From the NCBI RefSeq assembly GCF_904424705.1, contig NZ_CAJGBF010000002.1, forward strand, positions 248,001 to 312,000: a DNA stretch of 64,000 bases, given 5' to 3'. Positions 37,495 through 45,323 of this stretch are shown here, one piece after another. The position numbers and the translations under genes were made by a program. The stretch is from Rossellomorea arthrocnemi. GTDB lineage: Bacteria; Bacillota; Bacilli; Bacillales; Bacillaceae_B. Each line of letters opens with the position of its first letter. Position 1 is the first letter of the stretch. The notes beneath the pieces were generated by a model that saw only the letters and a program-made list of their open reading frames with translations, did not search any database and was not told the DNA's origin.

Positions 37495-38254
37495 GAGGTA
37501 TTTCGTCGCCAATGGATGTGACATGGTTGCGAACGGGAATGGCTACATGACGGTTCAACTTAGCATTGAATTGGACAAGGAGCTGATGAATCGCCCGTTT
37601 TACTGGCATTATCTTGAGAAGACGGGAGGTACACCGAACCCGATGACGTTGTCTCTCGTTACGAACCCCGACCTGGCACCGGAAGATATGAAAGGCGAAC
37701 CGATTCACTTTGGTTCACCTCGGTTACACCAGATATTTCACTCCACACGGAATTTGGCAGGATATATACGCTTGTATGAAAACCGTTACACACCGAGCGG
37801 ACAGCAGACCCCGCTTCACCCATGGCTTGGGCTGAACATTAAAATATCCTATCAGTCCAACCGTAAAAAAGACAGCATTCGCAGTATCGGATTGAACTTG
37901 ATCAATGGAGTCATTGAAGAGGATTTTCACTCGTCATTGTTATCCAAAAACCTGACACCGAAGATTCCTGATTTCTCTTTCACATTGACCCCGATCATAA
38001 AACCGAAAAGTGGAGTAAACCGGATTCAGACATTTCTTTATGAAGGAATAAAAAGAGAGCCTGTCGACTGGGCAGATCAGGCAAGAAAGACCTGGGAGGA
38101 TGATGTCGAGTTACTGAATCATTTTTATGGAGATCAGGAAGAAAAACCCGAATCATATTTTCTTGAACAGCAGGCGTTAAAAGAGCAGTACGAACCGAAG
38201 ATCACCATCGAGGTTATTAATGGCGGGATTTTCTATCTGCAACATTCTAATTAA
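37463..38254 (+). CDS. yqhG: YqhG family protein
   Basis: A 263-residue soluble protein of unknown function, conserved beside yqhH. Visible traits are an N-terminal helical segment (HEIHQFLERYFVANGCDM), a mixed alpha/beta middle with FYWHYLEKTGGTPNPMTLSL, and a C-terminal EQYEPKITIEVINGGIFYL. No membrane segments. AAAGGAGG lies ahead of the ATG inside the end of yqhH. The tight overlap suggests YqhG is a partner or regulator of the SNF2 ATPase, which is inference. Confidence 0.88.
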   Translation: MQQHEIHQFLERYFVANGCDMVANGNGYMTVQLSIELDKELMNRPFYWHYLEKTGGTPNPMTLSLVTNPDLAPEDMKGEPIHFGSPRLHQIFHSTRNLAGYIRLYENRYTPSGQQTPLHPWLGLNIKISYQSNRKKDSIRSIGLNLINGVIEEDFHSSLLSKNLTPKIPDFSFTLTPIIKPKSGVNRIQTFLYEGIKREPVDWADQARKTWEDDVELLNHFYGDQEEKPESYFLEQQALKEQYEPKITIEVINGGIFYLQHSN

Positions 38255-38310
38255 GGGTGCAGGGGGGAACGGATCCTCTAAACATAGGTTTCCCTCCTCC
38301 CTGCGTTCCC

Positions 38311-38340
38311 AAAAAAAAAGACTACCCATGAGGTAGCCCT
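38311..38340 (-). terminator. Terminator of the comG-aroK-yqzE unit
   Basis: GGCTACCTCATGGGTAGTC on the minus strand followed by nine T residues, shortly after the yqzE stop and convergent with yqhG. Confidence 0.85.
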
Positions 38341-38346
38341 TAACCA

Positions 38347-38526
38347 CTATTTATTTTTCTTAAACAGTATCATGAAAGCGTATGGAATGATACCGAACCA
38401 CCTGAAAAGAAATGGTTCCCTCTCATTCTTTCTCTGCTTTTTTAATGTTTTACGTTCATGAGGTGATTTTTCATAATGTTGTACAAATGTTTGTGTTATG
38501 AACTTAACATAATCATTCACTGACAT
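38347..38526 (-). CDS. yqzE: YqzE family small protein
   Basis: A 59-residue gene. The product starts MSVNDYVKFITQTFVQHYEK, then carries a basic stretch (ERKTLKKQRKNERE) and ends in a single hydrophobic helix (FGIIPYAFMILF) and a KKNK tail. It matches the YqzE family found next to comG in Bacillus. A strong GGAAGGTGG precedes the ATG. Function is unknown. It may be read with the competence operon. Confidence 0.88.
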   Translation of the reverse strand: MSVNDYVKFITQTFVQHYEKSPHERKTLKKQRKNEREPFLFRWFGIIPYAFMILFKKNK

Positions 38527-38573
38527 AAAAGCACCACCTTCCGCTTTTATCAGTATCCCCAGTTAGCCCGGAA

Positions 38574-39083
38574 TTATTCAGCGTAACCCTCAAGGTATGG
38601 CAATATCGATTGAACCACTTCCTCCACTGATTTATTCTCTGTATGAATGGTCACAGAACTTCCACTTTCATACAGTGGCAACCGGCGCTCGAATAAGTCC
38701 AATAAACTGTTCTTTGAACTATTTCGCACAAGAGGACGATTATCATCCCCTTCTAATCTTTCCCACAAAGCATTAAAAGGACAGGTTAAATGAAACACTG
38801 GACCATTCTCTCGTAAAAAATCCCGATTCGCCTTTCTCTCCACCACTCCCCCACCAGTAGTGATAATCGCTTCTTCACACTTCAATTCAAGGAGCACCTT
38901 ACTTTCCAGGTCCCTGAAATATGATTCACCATGGTGATGAAAGATGTCTTTAACTGTTTTTTTTTGTTTATTTTCAATGTAATGATCCATATCAATGACC
39001 GGAAGATTCAGTACTTCTCCAAGTCGTTTTCCGATGGTGGTCTTTCCTACGCCCATAAAGCCAATAAAGAAAATCGCTTTCAT
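38574..39083 (-). CDS. aroK: Shikimate kinase
   Basis: AroK phosphorylates shikimate at O3. The 169-residue P-loop kinase has Walker A GFMGVGKTTIG, the substrate-binding DMDHYIE and FRDLESKVL motifs, TTGGGVVERKANR, and the lid DNRPLVR. It begins four bases after the comGG stop, so expression may depend partly on the competence operon. Confidence 0.95.
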   Translation of the reverse strand: MKAIFFIGFMGVGKTTIGKRLGEVLNLPVIDMDHYIENKQKKTVKDIFHHHGESYFRDLESKVLLELKCEEAIITTGGGVVERKANRDFLRENGPVFHLTCPFNALWERLEGDDNRPLVRNSSKNSLLDLFERRLPLYESGSSVTIHTENKSVEEVVQSILPYLEGYAE

Positions 39084-39086
39084 ATT

Positions 39087-39497
39087 CTACTCCCAACGAA
39101 TGATTTGTTTTGTTTCCCTATTATACACAACCGTCGCAGGAAGGAACACCTTCTCATTCCGTTTGAATGTCATTTCCAATTGAGCTTCCTGCTGGGTAAG
39201 CACCCGATTGGTGGTCATGACTTCACCAAAATTGGTTTTCACTTGATCCAAAGGCGGGAAACCATTTTCCATTTCAAATAAGATGGCGTAGGAGACGCTT
39301 ACGTTTCTCTCATGAATACTCTTCATATTTAAGAGATACTGATACTTACTTATAAACAGATCCTTCGATGCAAATGCTAATAACAGAACAATCATCAGCA
39401 GGAGTAACGTAAACGGCAGGACAAACCCTTTTTCGTTAAGGTGATTCCCTCTCCGGAGCGGAAAAGTAGTAAAAGTCCCCTTCCACTTTTTCACCAC
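39087..39497 (-). CDS. comGG: ComGG, minor pseudopilin (start uncertain)
   Basis: ComGG is a minor pseudopilin of the DNA-uptake pseudopilus. The product has LNEKGFVLPFTLLLLMIVLLL, a leader and hydrophobic helix of prepilin type lacking the usual Glu5. The ending KQIIRWE resembles B. subtilis ComGG. Its first codon is unclear: GGAGAGGG lies in the comGF end, but the codon at the right distance is CTT. I list the GTG at 39497. A GTG at 39494 and a TTG at 39503 are also possible. Confidence 0.75.
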   Translation of the reverse strand: MVKKWKGTFTTFPLRRGNHLNEKGFVLPFTLLLLMIVLLLAFASKDLFISKYQYLLNMKSIHERNVSVSYAILFEMENGFPPLDQVKTNFGEVMTTNRVLTQQEAQLEMTFKRNEKVFLPATVVYNRETKQIIRWE

Positions 39498-39936
39498 CTT
39501 CAAATTCCAGATCCAAATGCATTCCTTGATGTATGGAAGTAAACGTAAACTGAACCACTGCCTGAAGTACAATTTCATGACCCCTATTGTTCACTCTCCT
39601 TCGAATGGATTGATTGTATTTTTCATATAGGATCTTTTCCCCATCAACTAGAAAAGAAATATACTGTGGCATTATCTCTATAGCATCCGCTTTCCTTAAT
39701 TCATTTCTCACACTTTCATGAAATAAATTCCATTCATAATAACGGGGAGGGACCATATCATGTTTAATCGTAGAGAAACCCATCATTATAAGAGGAATAC
39801 TAAGGGAAATCATACAAAAAAGACTAAAGCTCAATAGGGCTTCGATCAATGTGAATCCCCTCTCATCCAGTCTCCCGGATACATATTTCACGGGGTTCAT
39901 CTGAATCTTTATTGTAGTGGACACACGCTTCACCAT
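39436..39936 (-). CDS. comGF: ComGF, minor pseudopilin
   Basis: A 166-residue pseudopilin-like protein with the prepilin segment RGFTLIEALLSFSLFCMI (cleavage before F, Glu5 present) after a leader of about 30 residues. A periplasmic domain contains the KYNQSIRRRVNNRGHE motif typical of ComGF. The ATG at 39936 follows GAGGGAG by five bases. The gene overlaps the comGE end by 74 bases and the comGG start region. Confidence 0.82.
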   Translation of the reverse strand: MVKRVSTTIKIQMNPVKYVSGRLDERGFTLIEALLSFSLFCMISLSIPLIMMGFSTIKHDMVPPRYYEWNLFHESVRNELRKADAIEIMPQYISFLVDGEKILYEKYNQSIRRRVNNRGHEIVLQAVVQFTFTSIHQGMHLDLEFEGGEKVEGDFYYFSAPERESP

Positions 39937-40195
39937 TACCACTCCCTCTGATTTTCCAAACGAGCTCATACCTGACCCCCTTATAAATTCTTGAATGATC
40001 GACATACTCTTGTGTAACGATTGCCTTCTCCACACCTTCCCGCAGAAATTTCAATGCCTCCACTTCACGTTGGAGATGTTGGAGCCTGGACGCATAGTGA
40101 ATGAGAAAAGGGATAAACAAACCGCAAATCATGAGGATACAACTAAAAGCGACAAGTGTTTCTGGTAATGAGAAACCTTTAGTATTCTTGAACAT
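39863..40195 (-). CDS. comGE: ComGE, minor pseudopilin
   Basis: A 110-residue protein with the prepilin motif NTKGFSLPETLVAF (cleavage G-F, Glu5) and one hydrophobic helix, then a small exported domain with two cysteines. The ATG at 40195 follows AAGGGAG by five bases. The frame is also open to 40213, but those codons lack a spaced site. It overlaps the comGD end by 17 bases. Confidence 0.82.
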   Translation of the reverse strand: MFKNTKGFSLPETLVAFSCILMICGLFIPFLIHYASRLQHLQREVEALKFLREGVEKAIVTQEYVDHSRIYKGVRYELVWKIRGSGNGEACVHYNKDSDEPREICIRETG

Positions 40196-40625
40196 AGAAT
40201 CTCCCTTGACCAATTTGGAACATCAGATACATGGTAACGTCTCCCATTTTAAAATTCACCCTGCCAAATTGGTTTGTATTTCCATCAGGATAAAAAGTGA
40301 TGTCTTCCAGGCTGTTGGAAGAAGCAACTTGAATGGCAGCTGGAAGCTCCCTCGATACAATCGTTTGTCTAGCTTCCGTTTTCGCAACATATTTATTAGT
40401 AACTGGATAAAAAGTAAGGAAGATAGGGGCTTGATGATCGATACTATAACTTTGGATTTGGTAGAGGTCCGATTCAAGTTGAGAAAGAAACAAGTTCTTC
40501 TCCATGTGACCTTTCAAGGGTGAAATGGAAAAAACAACCCATGATAAAAGTGTGGTAAAGATCAATAAAACGATGAGCATTTCAATTAGGGTATATCCTG
40601 CTTCAGCTTTTCCGCCCTCATTAAT
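40179..40625 (-). CDS. comGD: ComGD, minor pseudopilin with a probable ATT start
   Basis: The pseudopilin motif is EAGYTLIEMLIVLLIFTTLL (Glu5 present). The frame is open far into comGC, but no ATG, GTG or TTG lies near the ribosome-binding site GGAAGGTGGTGG. The codon at the right spacing is ATT at 40625, which gives a short basic leader and 148 residues, close to the 143 of B. subtilis ComGD. Upstream starts (for example the TTG inside comGC) would give a long atypical leader. The ATT start is inference. Confidence 0.78.
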   Translation of the reverse strand: MNEGGKAEAGYTLIEMLIVLLIFTTLLSWVVFSISPLKGHMEKNLFLSQLESDLYQIQSYSIDHQAPIFLTFYPVTNKYVAKTEARQTIVSRELPAAIQVASSNSLEDITFYPDGNTNQFGRVNFKMGDVTMYLMFQIGQGRFYVQEY

Positions 40626-40932
40626 TGGATACCACCACCTTCCCTTCAGTATCAATGGCGATAGCACTTCCATCAGGACATGCTTTATATTCATCGTTTA
40701 GATACCCATCGGTGACAAGGGCATCAATTGTCACTGGTTCTGTATTTCCATCCATTTTATATGCTTCAACTTGACCTTCCACCATGTGAATGAATGCTTC
40801 ACACCCCTTTGAATTAATGGAGTTACTCTGGTTTGTCACATTCGGGATCGTAATAAAAAGCAACACGGAGATGACCAGCAAAACGATCATCATTTCGATT
40901 AAGGTAAATCCTTTTTCACTATTAATCATCAT
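40621..40932 (-). CDS. comGC: ComGC, major pseudopilin
   Basis: ComGC is the major subunit of the competence pseudopilus that pulls DNA through the wall. The 103-residue protein has a short leader, the prepilin cleavage motif EKGFTLIEMMIVLLVISVLL and the two cysteines (GCEAF, KACPDG) expected to form the family disulfide. Cleavage by ComC is between G and F. It follows comGB by 25 bases with a GGGAGG site. Confidence 0.94.
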   Translation of the reverse strand: MMINSEKGFTLIEMMIVLLVISVLLFITIPNVTNQSNSINSKGCEAFIHMVEGQVEAYKMDGNTEPVTIDALVTDGYLNDEYKACPDGSAIAIDTEGKVVVSN

Positions 40933-40957
40933 TGTCCTCCCTGATTGGTATTCTCTA

Positions 40958-42001
40958 CTAGATTCCCTGCATCATTTGAAAGAGCGGCATCATGATGGAA
41001 AAATAAATCGCCATGATGAATAGACCGACAAAAGTAAAAATGGCAGGTTGAATAAACTTAAGCGATGCACTCGTTTTTTCCTCTAATTCCTGAAAACAGA
41101 TATCACTGTAAAGTCGAAGCTCTTCGGCCAATCTCCCATTCGTTTGACCGTGATTGATAACGAATGCCAACTCTTTTTGGAAAAAAGGCAGAGAAGTAAA
41201 ACATTCATGAAACGGGCTTCCGGCTTTGAGTTTTTTGATGCAATGGCTGGAAATGTACTGTAATGTGGGACGGAATGATTGACTTTCAATGATGAGGAGG
41301 GATTCTGTGATGGATACTCCGCTTGAGAGCAGGAAGCTTAACTCCCTAGAAAAAAAGTGGGAATGGCCAAGTTTTATATAAGTGGAAAGAAACGGAAGGC
41401 GACATAAGACGTCCGAGAGTTTCACAGGGGAAATTCTCTTTTTGAAAAGGGAAAAGACAAGCGCCAGGAGTAGGAAAAACAGTAAACCTGAACTGAAAAT
41501 CATTGGGAAGTTTTCGATGAAGTGTAAAAGATAAGTAAGTTTTGCTGAAGGTTCATAGCCCATCGAAGAGTACAAGGACTGAAATCTTGGAAACAACACC
41601 TTGCGAAGTAAGACCATCATCACGATGGAAATGAAAATGAGCATGAGCGGGTACTGAAAGACTTTTTGAAGCTGCTGTTGATTATTTCTTCTTTTAATAA
41701 GGTATCTTCCTGCTTCAGACAGTGTGTGTCCCATTTGACCATGATGCTCGGCGAAATAAATCTGTGCGCTGACATGAGCAGGAATGTTTAATTGTTTATT
41801 CATCACGGAGGAGATGGATTCCCCTTTTTGTAGGGATGAGATTAATCTCTTTTTTAATTTAATGGTTTTCTTTTCATTGGGAAGCAGAAGAAAGTCAATG
41901 GCTTCTGTAAAGGTATAGCCTTTTTGAAGCAAATCCCCAACTCTTTTCAAAAACTTCCCCTGATCAACGCTTTTCTTCTTGAACCCATTTCCGATATTCA
42001 T
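40958..42001 (-). CDS. comGB: ComGB, inner-membrane assembly platform
   Basis: ComGB is the GspF-type membrane platform for pseudopilus assembly. The protein has three hydrophobic helices (around residues 120-140, 165-190 and 310-335) between two GspF cytosolic domains containing KRVGDLLQKGYTFTEAIDFL and FFSRELSFLLSSGVSITESL. The start lies within the comGA 3' end. I list the ATG at 42001, with no clear ribosome-binding site. A TTG nearer the core (with CAGGGGAAG upstream) is possible. Confidence 0.88.
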   Translation of the reverse strand: MNIGNGFKKKSVDQGKFLKRVGDLLQKGYTFTEAIDFLLLPNEKKTIKLKKRLISSLQKGESISSVMNKQLNIPAHVSAQIYFAEHHGQMGHTLSEAGRYLIKRRNNQQQLQKVFQYPLMLIFISIVMMVLLRKVLFPRFQSLYSSMGYEPSAKLTYLLHFIENFPMIFSSGLLFFLLLALVFSLFKKRISPVKLSDVLCRLPFLSTYIKLGHSHFFSRELSFLLSSGVSITESLLIIESQSFRPTLQYISSHCIKKLKAGSPFHECFTSLPFFQKELAFVINHGQTNGRLAEELRLYSDICFQELEEKTSASLKFIQPAIFTFVGLFIMAIYFSIMMPLFQMMQGI

Positions 42002-43037
42002 GTTCTGAAACAAATCCGAGTGCCACCCCCTTACAGATTAATGCTTGCAGAGTTCGATACTGGTGTTGAACCCTCTCACCCTTCGCCTCCTTCAGTACTT
42101 CCTTTAAAGAACTTCCTGTAATAATTTCATAGACGGATGCCCTGTTACGGTTTTCTCCTCTAAGGCATTGACCGCCACACTCCTCTTTGCAGATTGGACA
42201 CAAGAGCTTCAGTAATCTTTGAGCAGATACTGCGAGGAGCGTCTGTTCAATATCATGCCATTCGATACCTAATTCCATTAAGCGATAAATCGCTCCTTTG
42301 GCATCTCTCGAATGCAATGTGGAAATTACTAAATGACCAGTAAGTGAAGCACGTATCGCGATTTCTGCCGTCTCCCGATCACGGATTTCCCCCACCATGA
42401 TAATATCGGGATCATGCCGCAGGATCGCTTTTAATCCTGTGGCATACGTAATCCCAGCCTGCTCATTCACCTGAATCTGCACCATTTCATCATGCTGCTT
42501 CTCCACGGGATCCTCAAGGGTGATCACATTTCGGTTGAGGGCGACGGAGCAATGGTGTACGAGGGAATATAAAGTAGTCGTTTTTCCGCTGCCGGTCGGT
42601 CCTGTGAACAGGATTAGGCCATGGGAATACATAAGAAGGGCGAGGAGTTTTTTGGCTGAAGATGGGTACAATGACATTTTTTCAATTGGAATCTGATATT
42701 TTTGAGGGAGTATTCGAATGACGAGACTTTCTTTCAAACGGGTCGTTGGCAGGGTGGAAATTCTGAGAGATAGAGGCGTGTTTCTAACAGTAAGGCTGAA
42801 GGAACCACTTTGCGGTTTTCGTTTTTCTCCGATATCCATGGAAGCCATGAACTTCAGGTGGGCAATCAAGCGGTCTGCCTGATCCTGATCTAGGGTCTGG
42901 AACGGAACCAATCCCCCAGGCTTCCTGAATTGAATCAGGTAATCTTTCGTTCTTGGAATTAAATGTACATCTGTTGCTTCGTTGCTGAAAGCTTCTCCAA
43001 TCATCACTTCCGATAACGATTCTACTGAGTGAAATAT
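41964..43037 (-). CDS. comGA: ComGA, competence ATPase with a probable ATA start
   Basis: ComGA is the GspE-type ATPase that powers pseudopilus assembly. It has Walker A GPTGSGKTTTLYSLV, the Asp box, Walker B MVGEIRDRETAEIA, and CPIC/CGGQC zinc-binding cysteines. An ATG at 43007 would remove residues SVESLSEV that align with the B. subtilis N-terminus. The only codon spaced correctly from AAAGGTGG is ATA at 43037, which gives 357 residues against 356 in B. subtilis. I therefore extend to 43037, as inference. It is the first gene of comGA-GG. Confidence 0.85.
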   Translation of the reverse strand: MFHSVESLSEVMIGEAFSNEATDVHLIPRTKDYLIQFRKPGGLVPFQTLDQDQADRLIAHLKFMASMDIGEKRKPQSGSFSLTVRNTPLSLRISTLPTTRLKESLVIRILPQKYQIPIEKMSLYPSSAKKLLALLMYSHGLILFTGPTGSGKTTTLYSLVHHCSVALNRNVITLEDPVEKQHDEMVQIQVNEQAGITYATGLKAILRHDPDIIMVGEIRDRETAEIAIRASLTGHLVISTLHSRDAKGAIYRLMELGIEWHDIEQTLLAVSAQRLLKLLCPICKEECGGQCLRGENRNRASVYEIITGSSLKEVLKEAKGERVQHQYRTLQALICKGVALGFVSEHEYRKWVQEEKR

Positions 43038-43091
43038 GGATGGGCACCACCTTTCCGTTTTCTTAATATTAAATATACGACATTTTTTGGC

Positions 43092-43105
43092 AAAATCCTT
43101 CTTTT
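43092..43105 (-). promoter_or_regulatory. Possible ComK box upstream of comGA
   Basis: AAAA-N6-TTTT in an AT-rich stretch about 55 bases upstream of comGA, with further A and T tracts on either side. ComK boxes are AAAA-N5-TTTT pairs, so this is one base off and only suggestive. Confidence 0.3.
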
Positions 43106-43142
43106 ATTGAGAATTTTTTAAAATGGCTTTCCGACAGTCTCT

Positions 43143-43190
43143 TCTTATACTTGTCGTCTCTCGTCAAAGCCCTTTCGCTCTTCTACTTTC
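43143..43190 (-). repeat. Degenerate fragment of the hairpin repeat (E)
   Basis: Read on the minus strand, it resembles the left edge of the repeat family (AGCGAAAGGGCTTTG...CGACAAGTATAAGA) with several differences. No right half is present. It lies between comGA and the metzincin terminator, in a 310-base gap otherwise without a gene. Confidence 0.5.
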
Positions 43191-43272
43191 CCGCAGGAGT
43201 CTTGGTCTTGCACGCCAATCAACGGTTATAACCACCATATACACAAACAAAATAGGCTGATTAAAAAATAAT

Positions 43273-43308
43273 AAAATCCGAACGATGTCGAATGATCGCT
43301 CGGATTTT
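43273..43308 (-). terminator. Terminator after the metzincin gene
   Basis: AAAATCCGAGCGATCATTCG pairs with CGTTCGGATTTT and runs into ATTATTTTTT on the minus strand. Confidence 0.8.
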
Positions 43309-43350
43309 CATTTGACTATAACACTTTTGTCTTTAGCGTCTTGAGATTAG

Positions 43351-44169
43351 TTACTGACCATACCATACCTTATTATTCTGAATCTGTGTATTATGAGCTG
43401 GATGCCAATAATCGACTGAATAAGAATAATCATAGTTCATAACGCATCGAATTCCACTACCTTGTGCATCATGGCCTAATCCGTAGTTATGAGAGAATTC
43501 ATGTTGAGCTGCTTTAGAAGTGTTTGTTACACCTTGATCTAAATTAACGCTAAATGCTGTTCCAGGATCTGAAGAATAAACGTAAGCAATTCCTCCAGCA
43601 TCAAAATTAGCATCCTTTGAGAAACCTACTACGAAGTCGTAACTGTAACCTGACCAATCCCTACTTAGATCGGATAAGATTTGAGAGCTGTTACCACCTT
43701 GTGAAGTCCAATTCCCTACTGCTTGTACTTGGAAGTCAATACCGTGATCTCTAATGAATGCATCATCTGCGTTTTCTACGATTTGTTGTACTCTGCTTTG
43801 CCAGTCGCTATATGTAGCACGATACTCTTCGTCTGCTACTGCAAGAACCGTTACTGTTCGATTGGCTGCAGCTGCTGCTTTTTGAACAGATTGCTTTTCT
43901 TTAGACAGTGTACTTTTGATAGTCGATGATTTTTTCACTTTACCTTTTTCGTCTAACTCTACTACGCTAGTAGACTTCTCAATTTTAGCTGGACCTTTAT
44001 CAGGGGCATATCCCTTGGCTTTTGGTAGTGAATCCATGTATGTAGTTGTTGATGATGCATGATGATCGTGGTGGTTATAATCTGTGGGTTGTACCTTTGC
44101 TAATCCAATGGCAGGTGCGACACAAATTGATAATGCTAAAGTAGTTGAAGCAATTTTTTTCAAGTTCAT
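43351..44169 (-). CDS. Secreted metzincin-type zinc metalloprotease
   Basis: A 272-residue secreted protein. Residues 1-24 form a signal peptide (MNLKKIASTTLALSICVAPA then a cut near LAKV). A His-rich stretch (NHHDHH) and a basic pro-region follow (to about 105). The catalytic zinc motif is HEFSHNYGLGHD (H223, E224, H227, H233, D234) and a Met-turn-like CVMNY places M244 ten residues on. This HExxHxxGxxHD plus Met-turn is the metzincin pattern. I do not recognise the subfamily or substrate. It is an accessory gene between comG and tRNA-Gln. Confidence 0.88.
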   Translation of the reverse strand: MNLKKIASTTLALSICVAPAIGLAKVQPTDYNHHDHHASSTTTYMDSLPKAKGYAPDKGPAKIEKSTSVVELDEKGKVKKSSTIKSTLSKEKQSVQKAAAAANRTVTVLAVADEEYRATYSDWQSRVQQIVENADDAFIRDHGIDFQVQAVGNWTSQGGNSSQILSDLSRDWSGYSYDFVVGFSKDANFDAGGIAYVYSSDPGTAFSVNLDQGVTNTSKAAQHEFSHNYGLGHDAQGSGIRCVMNYDYSYSVDYWHPAHNTQIQNNKVWYGQ

Positions 44170-44247
44170 AAAGAACCCTCCCTTTTTTGGTATATATAAC
44201 TAATTCGGGAGATTCTTTCTAACACCTTTTCATTGGAGGTTGAGAAA

Positions 44248-44367
44248 ATGAGGGGAAAAAGCCCCATAAAAAACCTTATTAATTCTTCAACAAGCGTGAA
44301 AATTTTCATGGTTTTTTTTCAATTAAAGGTTTATTTATTCCAAAAAAGATTTGTTGTGAAAAAGTGA
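44248..44367 (+). CDS. Possible 39-residue basic peptide
   Basis: A short open frame whose ATG lies eight bases after GGAGG. It would encode a basic peptide with a hydrophobic core (VKIFMVFFQLKVYLF) and a KK tail. The region between the divergent metzincin and cupin genes is AT-rich, so it may be chance. I see no family resemblance. Confidence 0.3.
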   Translation: MRGKSPIKNLINSSTSVKIFMVFFQLKVYLFQKRFVVKK

Positions 44368-44506
44368 ACCGAAATGTAACAACTTTAGTAAAAATAATAG
44401 GTAAATAAGCATAGTGAATTGTCTCGCAGAATTAATAATTGTGAAAATTCCCCTGGTCATTCACCCATTTATCTCCATCTCATATACATAAAAGGGATAA
44501 AATATA

Positions 44507-45166
44507 ATGAAAGCGGTGACTCTTCCCATGACTAAATATATGGATTACACCTCTCCACAAGCCCAGTTCTCATATGACGTCAATAAAAGTCCCTTATTTA
44601 AAAAAGATAGTCAAAACCTGATCAATGTTTTAGGAGTCAATCAATTAAATACATTAGATAATACTTCTCTTCTTGATATCTATTTAAGCAAACACAACTT
44701 CGTGGAACCTCACTACCATCAGAATGCTGCAGAACTGGTCTATTGCATTTCAGGTGCAGCCACTGTCTCTATTCTGAATCCATTTACGAAGGAAATTTTG
44801 AATTTCCGGATAACCCCTGGACAAGTCGCAAATGTCCCGCAAGGATGGTGGCATTATGAGGAGGCAACCAATGATCAAACTCACCTTTTGGCCATATTTA
44901 ATGCCCCTACACCTGAAGTGGTATTAGGTTCTGATATCTTAAAATTCACCCCCTCAAGTGTCATGGCTTACAATTACTGCATGGACGAGAACGCATGGAT
45001 CAAAACGACAGAAAAGGTCAAGCCAAGCACTTACATCGGTCCAAGCTGCCTGGAACCACAAAGGTATCCGTCTAAAAGAGAAACACCATTCACTTATTCC
45101 CCATATCACTATCAATACCAGCCAAACCCTTATTACCATAGACAATGCATCCCGAAAACCCTGTAG
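44507..45166 (+). CDS. Cupin-domain protein
   Basis: A 219-residue single-cupin protein. Motif 1 is VEPHYHQNAAELVYCISGAA (metal ligands HxH and Glu) and motif 2 is PGQVANVPQGWWHYEEATN. The C-terminal 45 residues are rich in Pro, Tyr and His and look disordered. No signal peptide, so cytosolic or spore-associated. It resembles the cupin half of oxalate-decarboxylase-like proteins, but substrate and activity cannot be inferred. ATG after AAGGGAT. Confidence 0.85.
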   Translation: MKAVTLPMTKYMDYTSPQAQFSYDVNKSPLFKKDSQNLINVLGVNQLNTLDNTSLLDIYLSKHNFVEPHYHQNAAELVYCISGAATVSILNPFTKEILNFRITPGQVANVPQGWWHYEEATNDQTHLLAIFNAPTPEVVLGSDILKFTPSSVMAYNYCMDENAWIKTTEKVKPSTYIGPSCLEPQRYPSKRETPFTYSPYHYQYQPNPYYHRQCIPKTL

Positions 45167-45247
45167 AGAGTGATACGAAATTTTTTATACTTTTGATGAA
45201 TAGAATCATGTTAACTATCCATACTATATTTTGTAAAGACGATTCAA

Positions 45248-45319
45248 TGGGCTATAGCCAAGCGGTAAGGCATCGCACTTTGACTGCGACATGCGTTGGT
45301 TCGAATCCAGCTAGCCCAG
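45248..45319 (+). tRNA. tRNA-Gln (UUG)
   Basis: A complete cloverleaf. The acceptor arm TGGGCTA pairs with TAGCCCA, the D arm GCC-GGC, the anticodon stem TCGCA/TGCGA with loop CTTTGAC (anticodon TTG), and the T arm GTTGGTTCGAATCCAGC. The CCA end is not encoded. A hairpin repeat begins four bases after the 3' end. Confidence 0.98.
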
Positions 45320-45323
45320 TATT

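Noticed and set aside
42784..43050. An 88-codon frame beginning near the comGA ribosome-binding site
   Set aside because: It starts at a GTG in a different frame and its sequence has no pseudopilus ATPase resemblance, while the comGA frame aligns with the family through the same interval.
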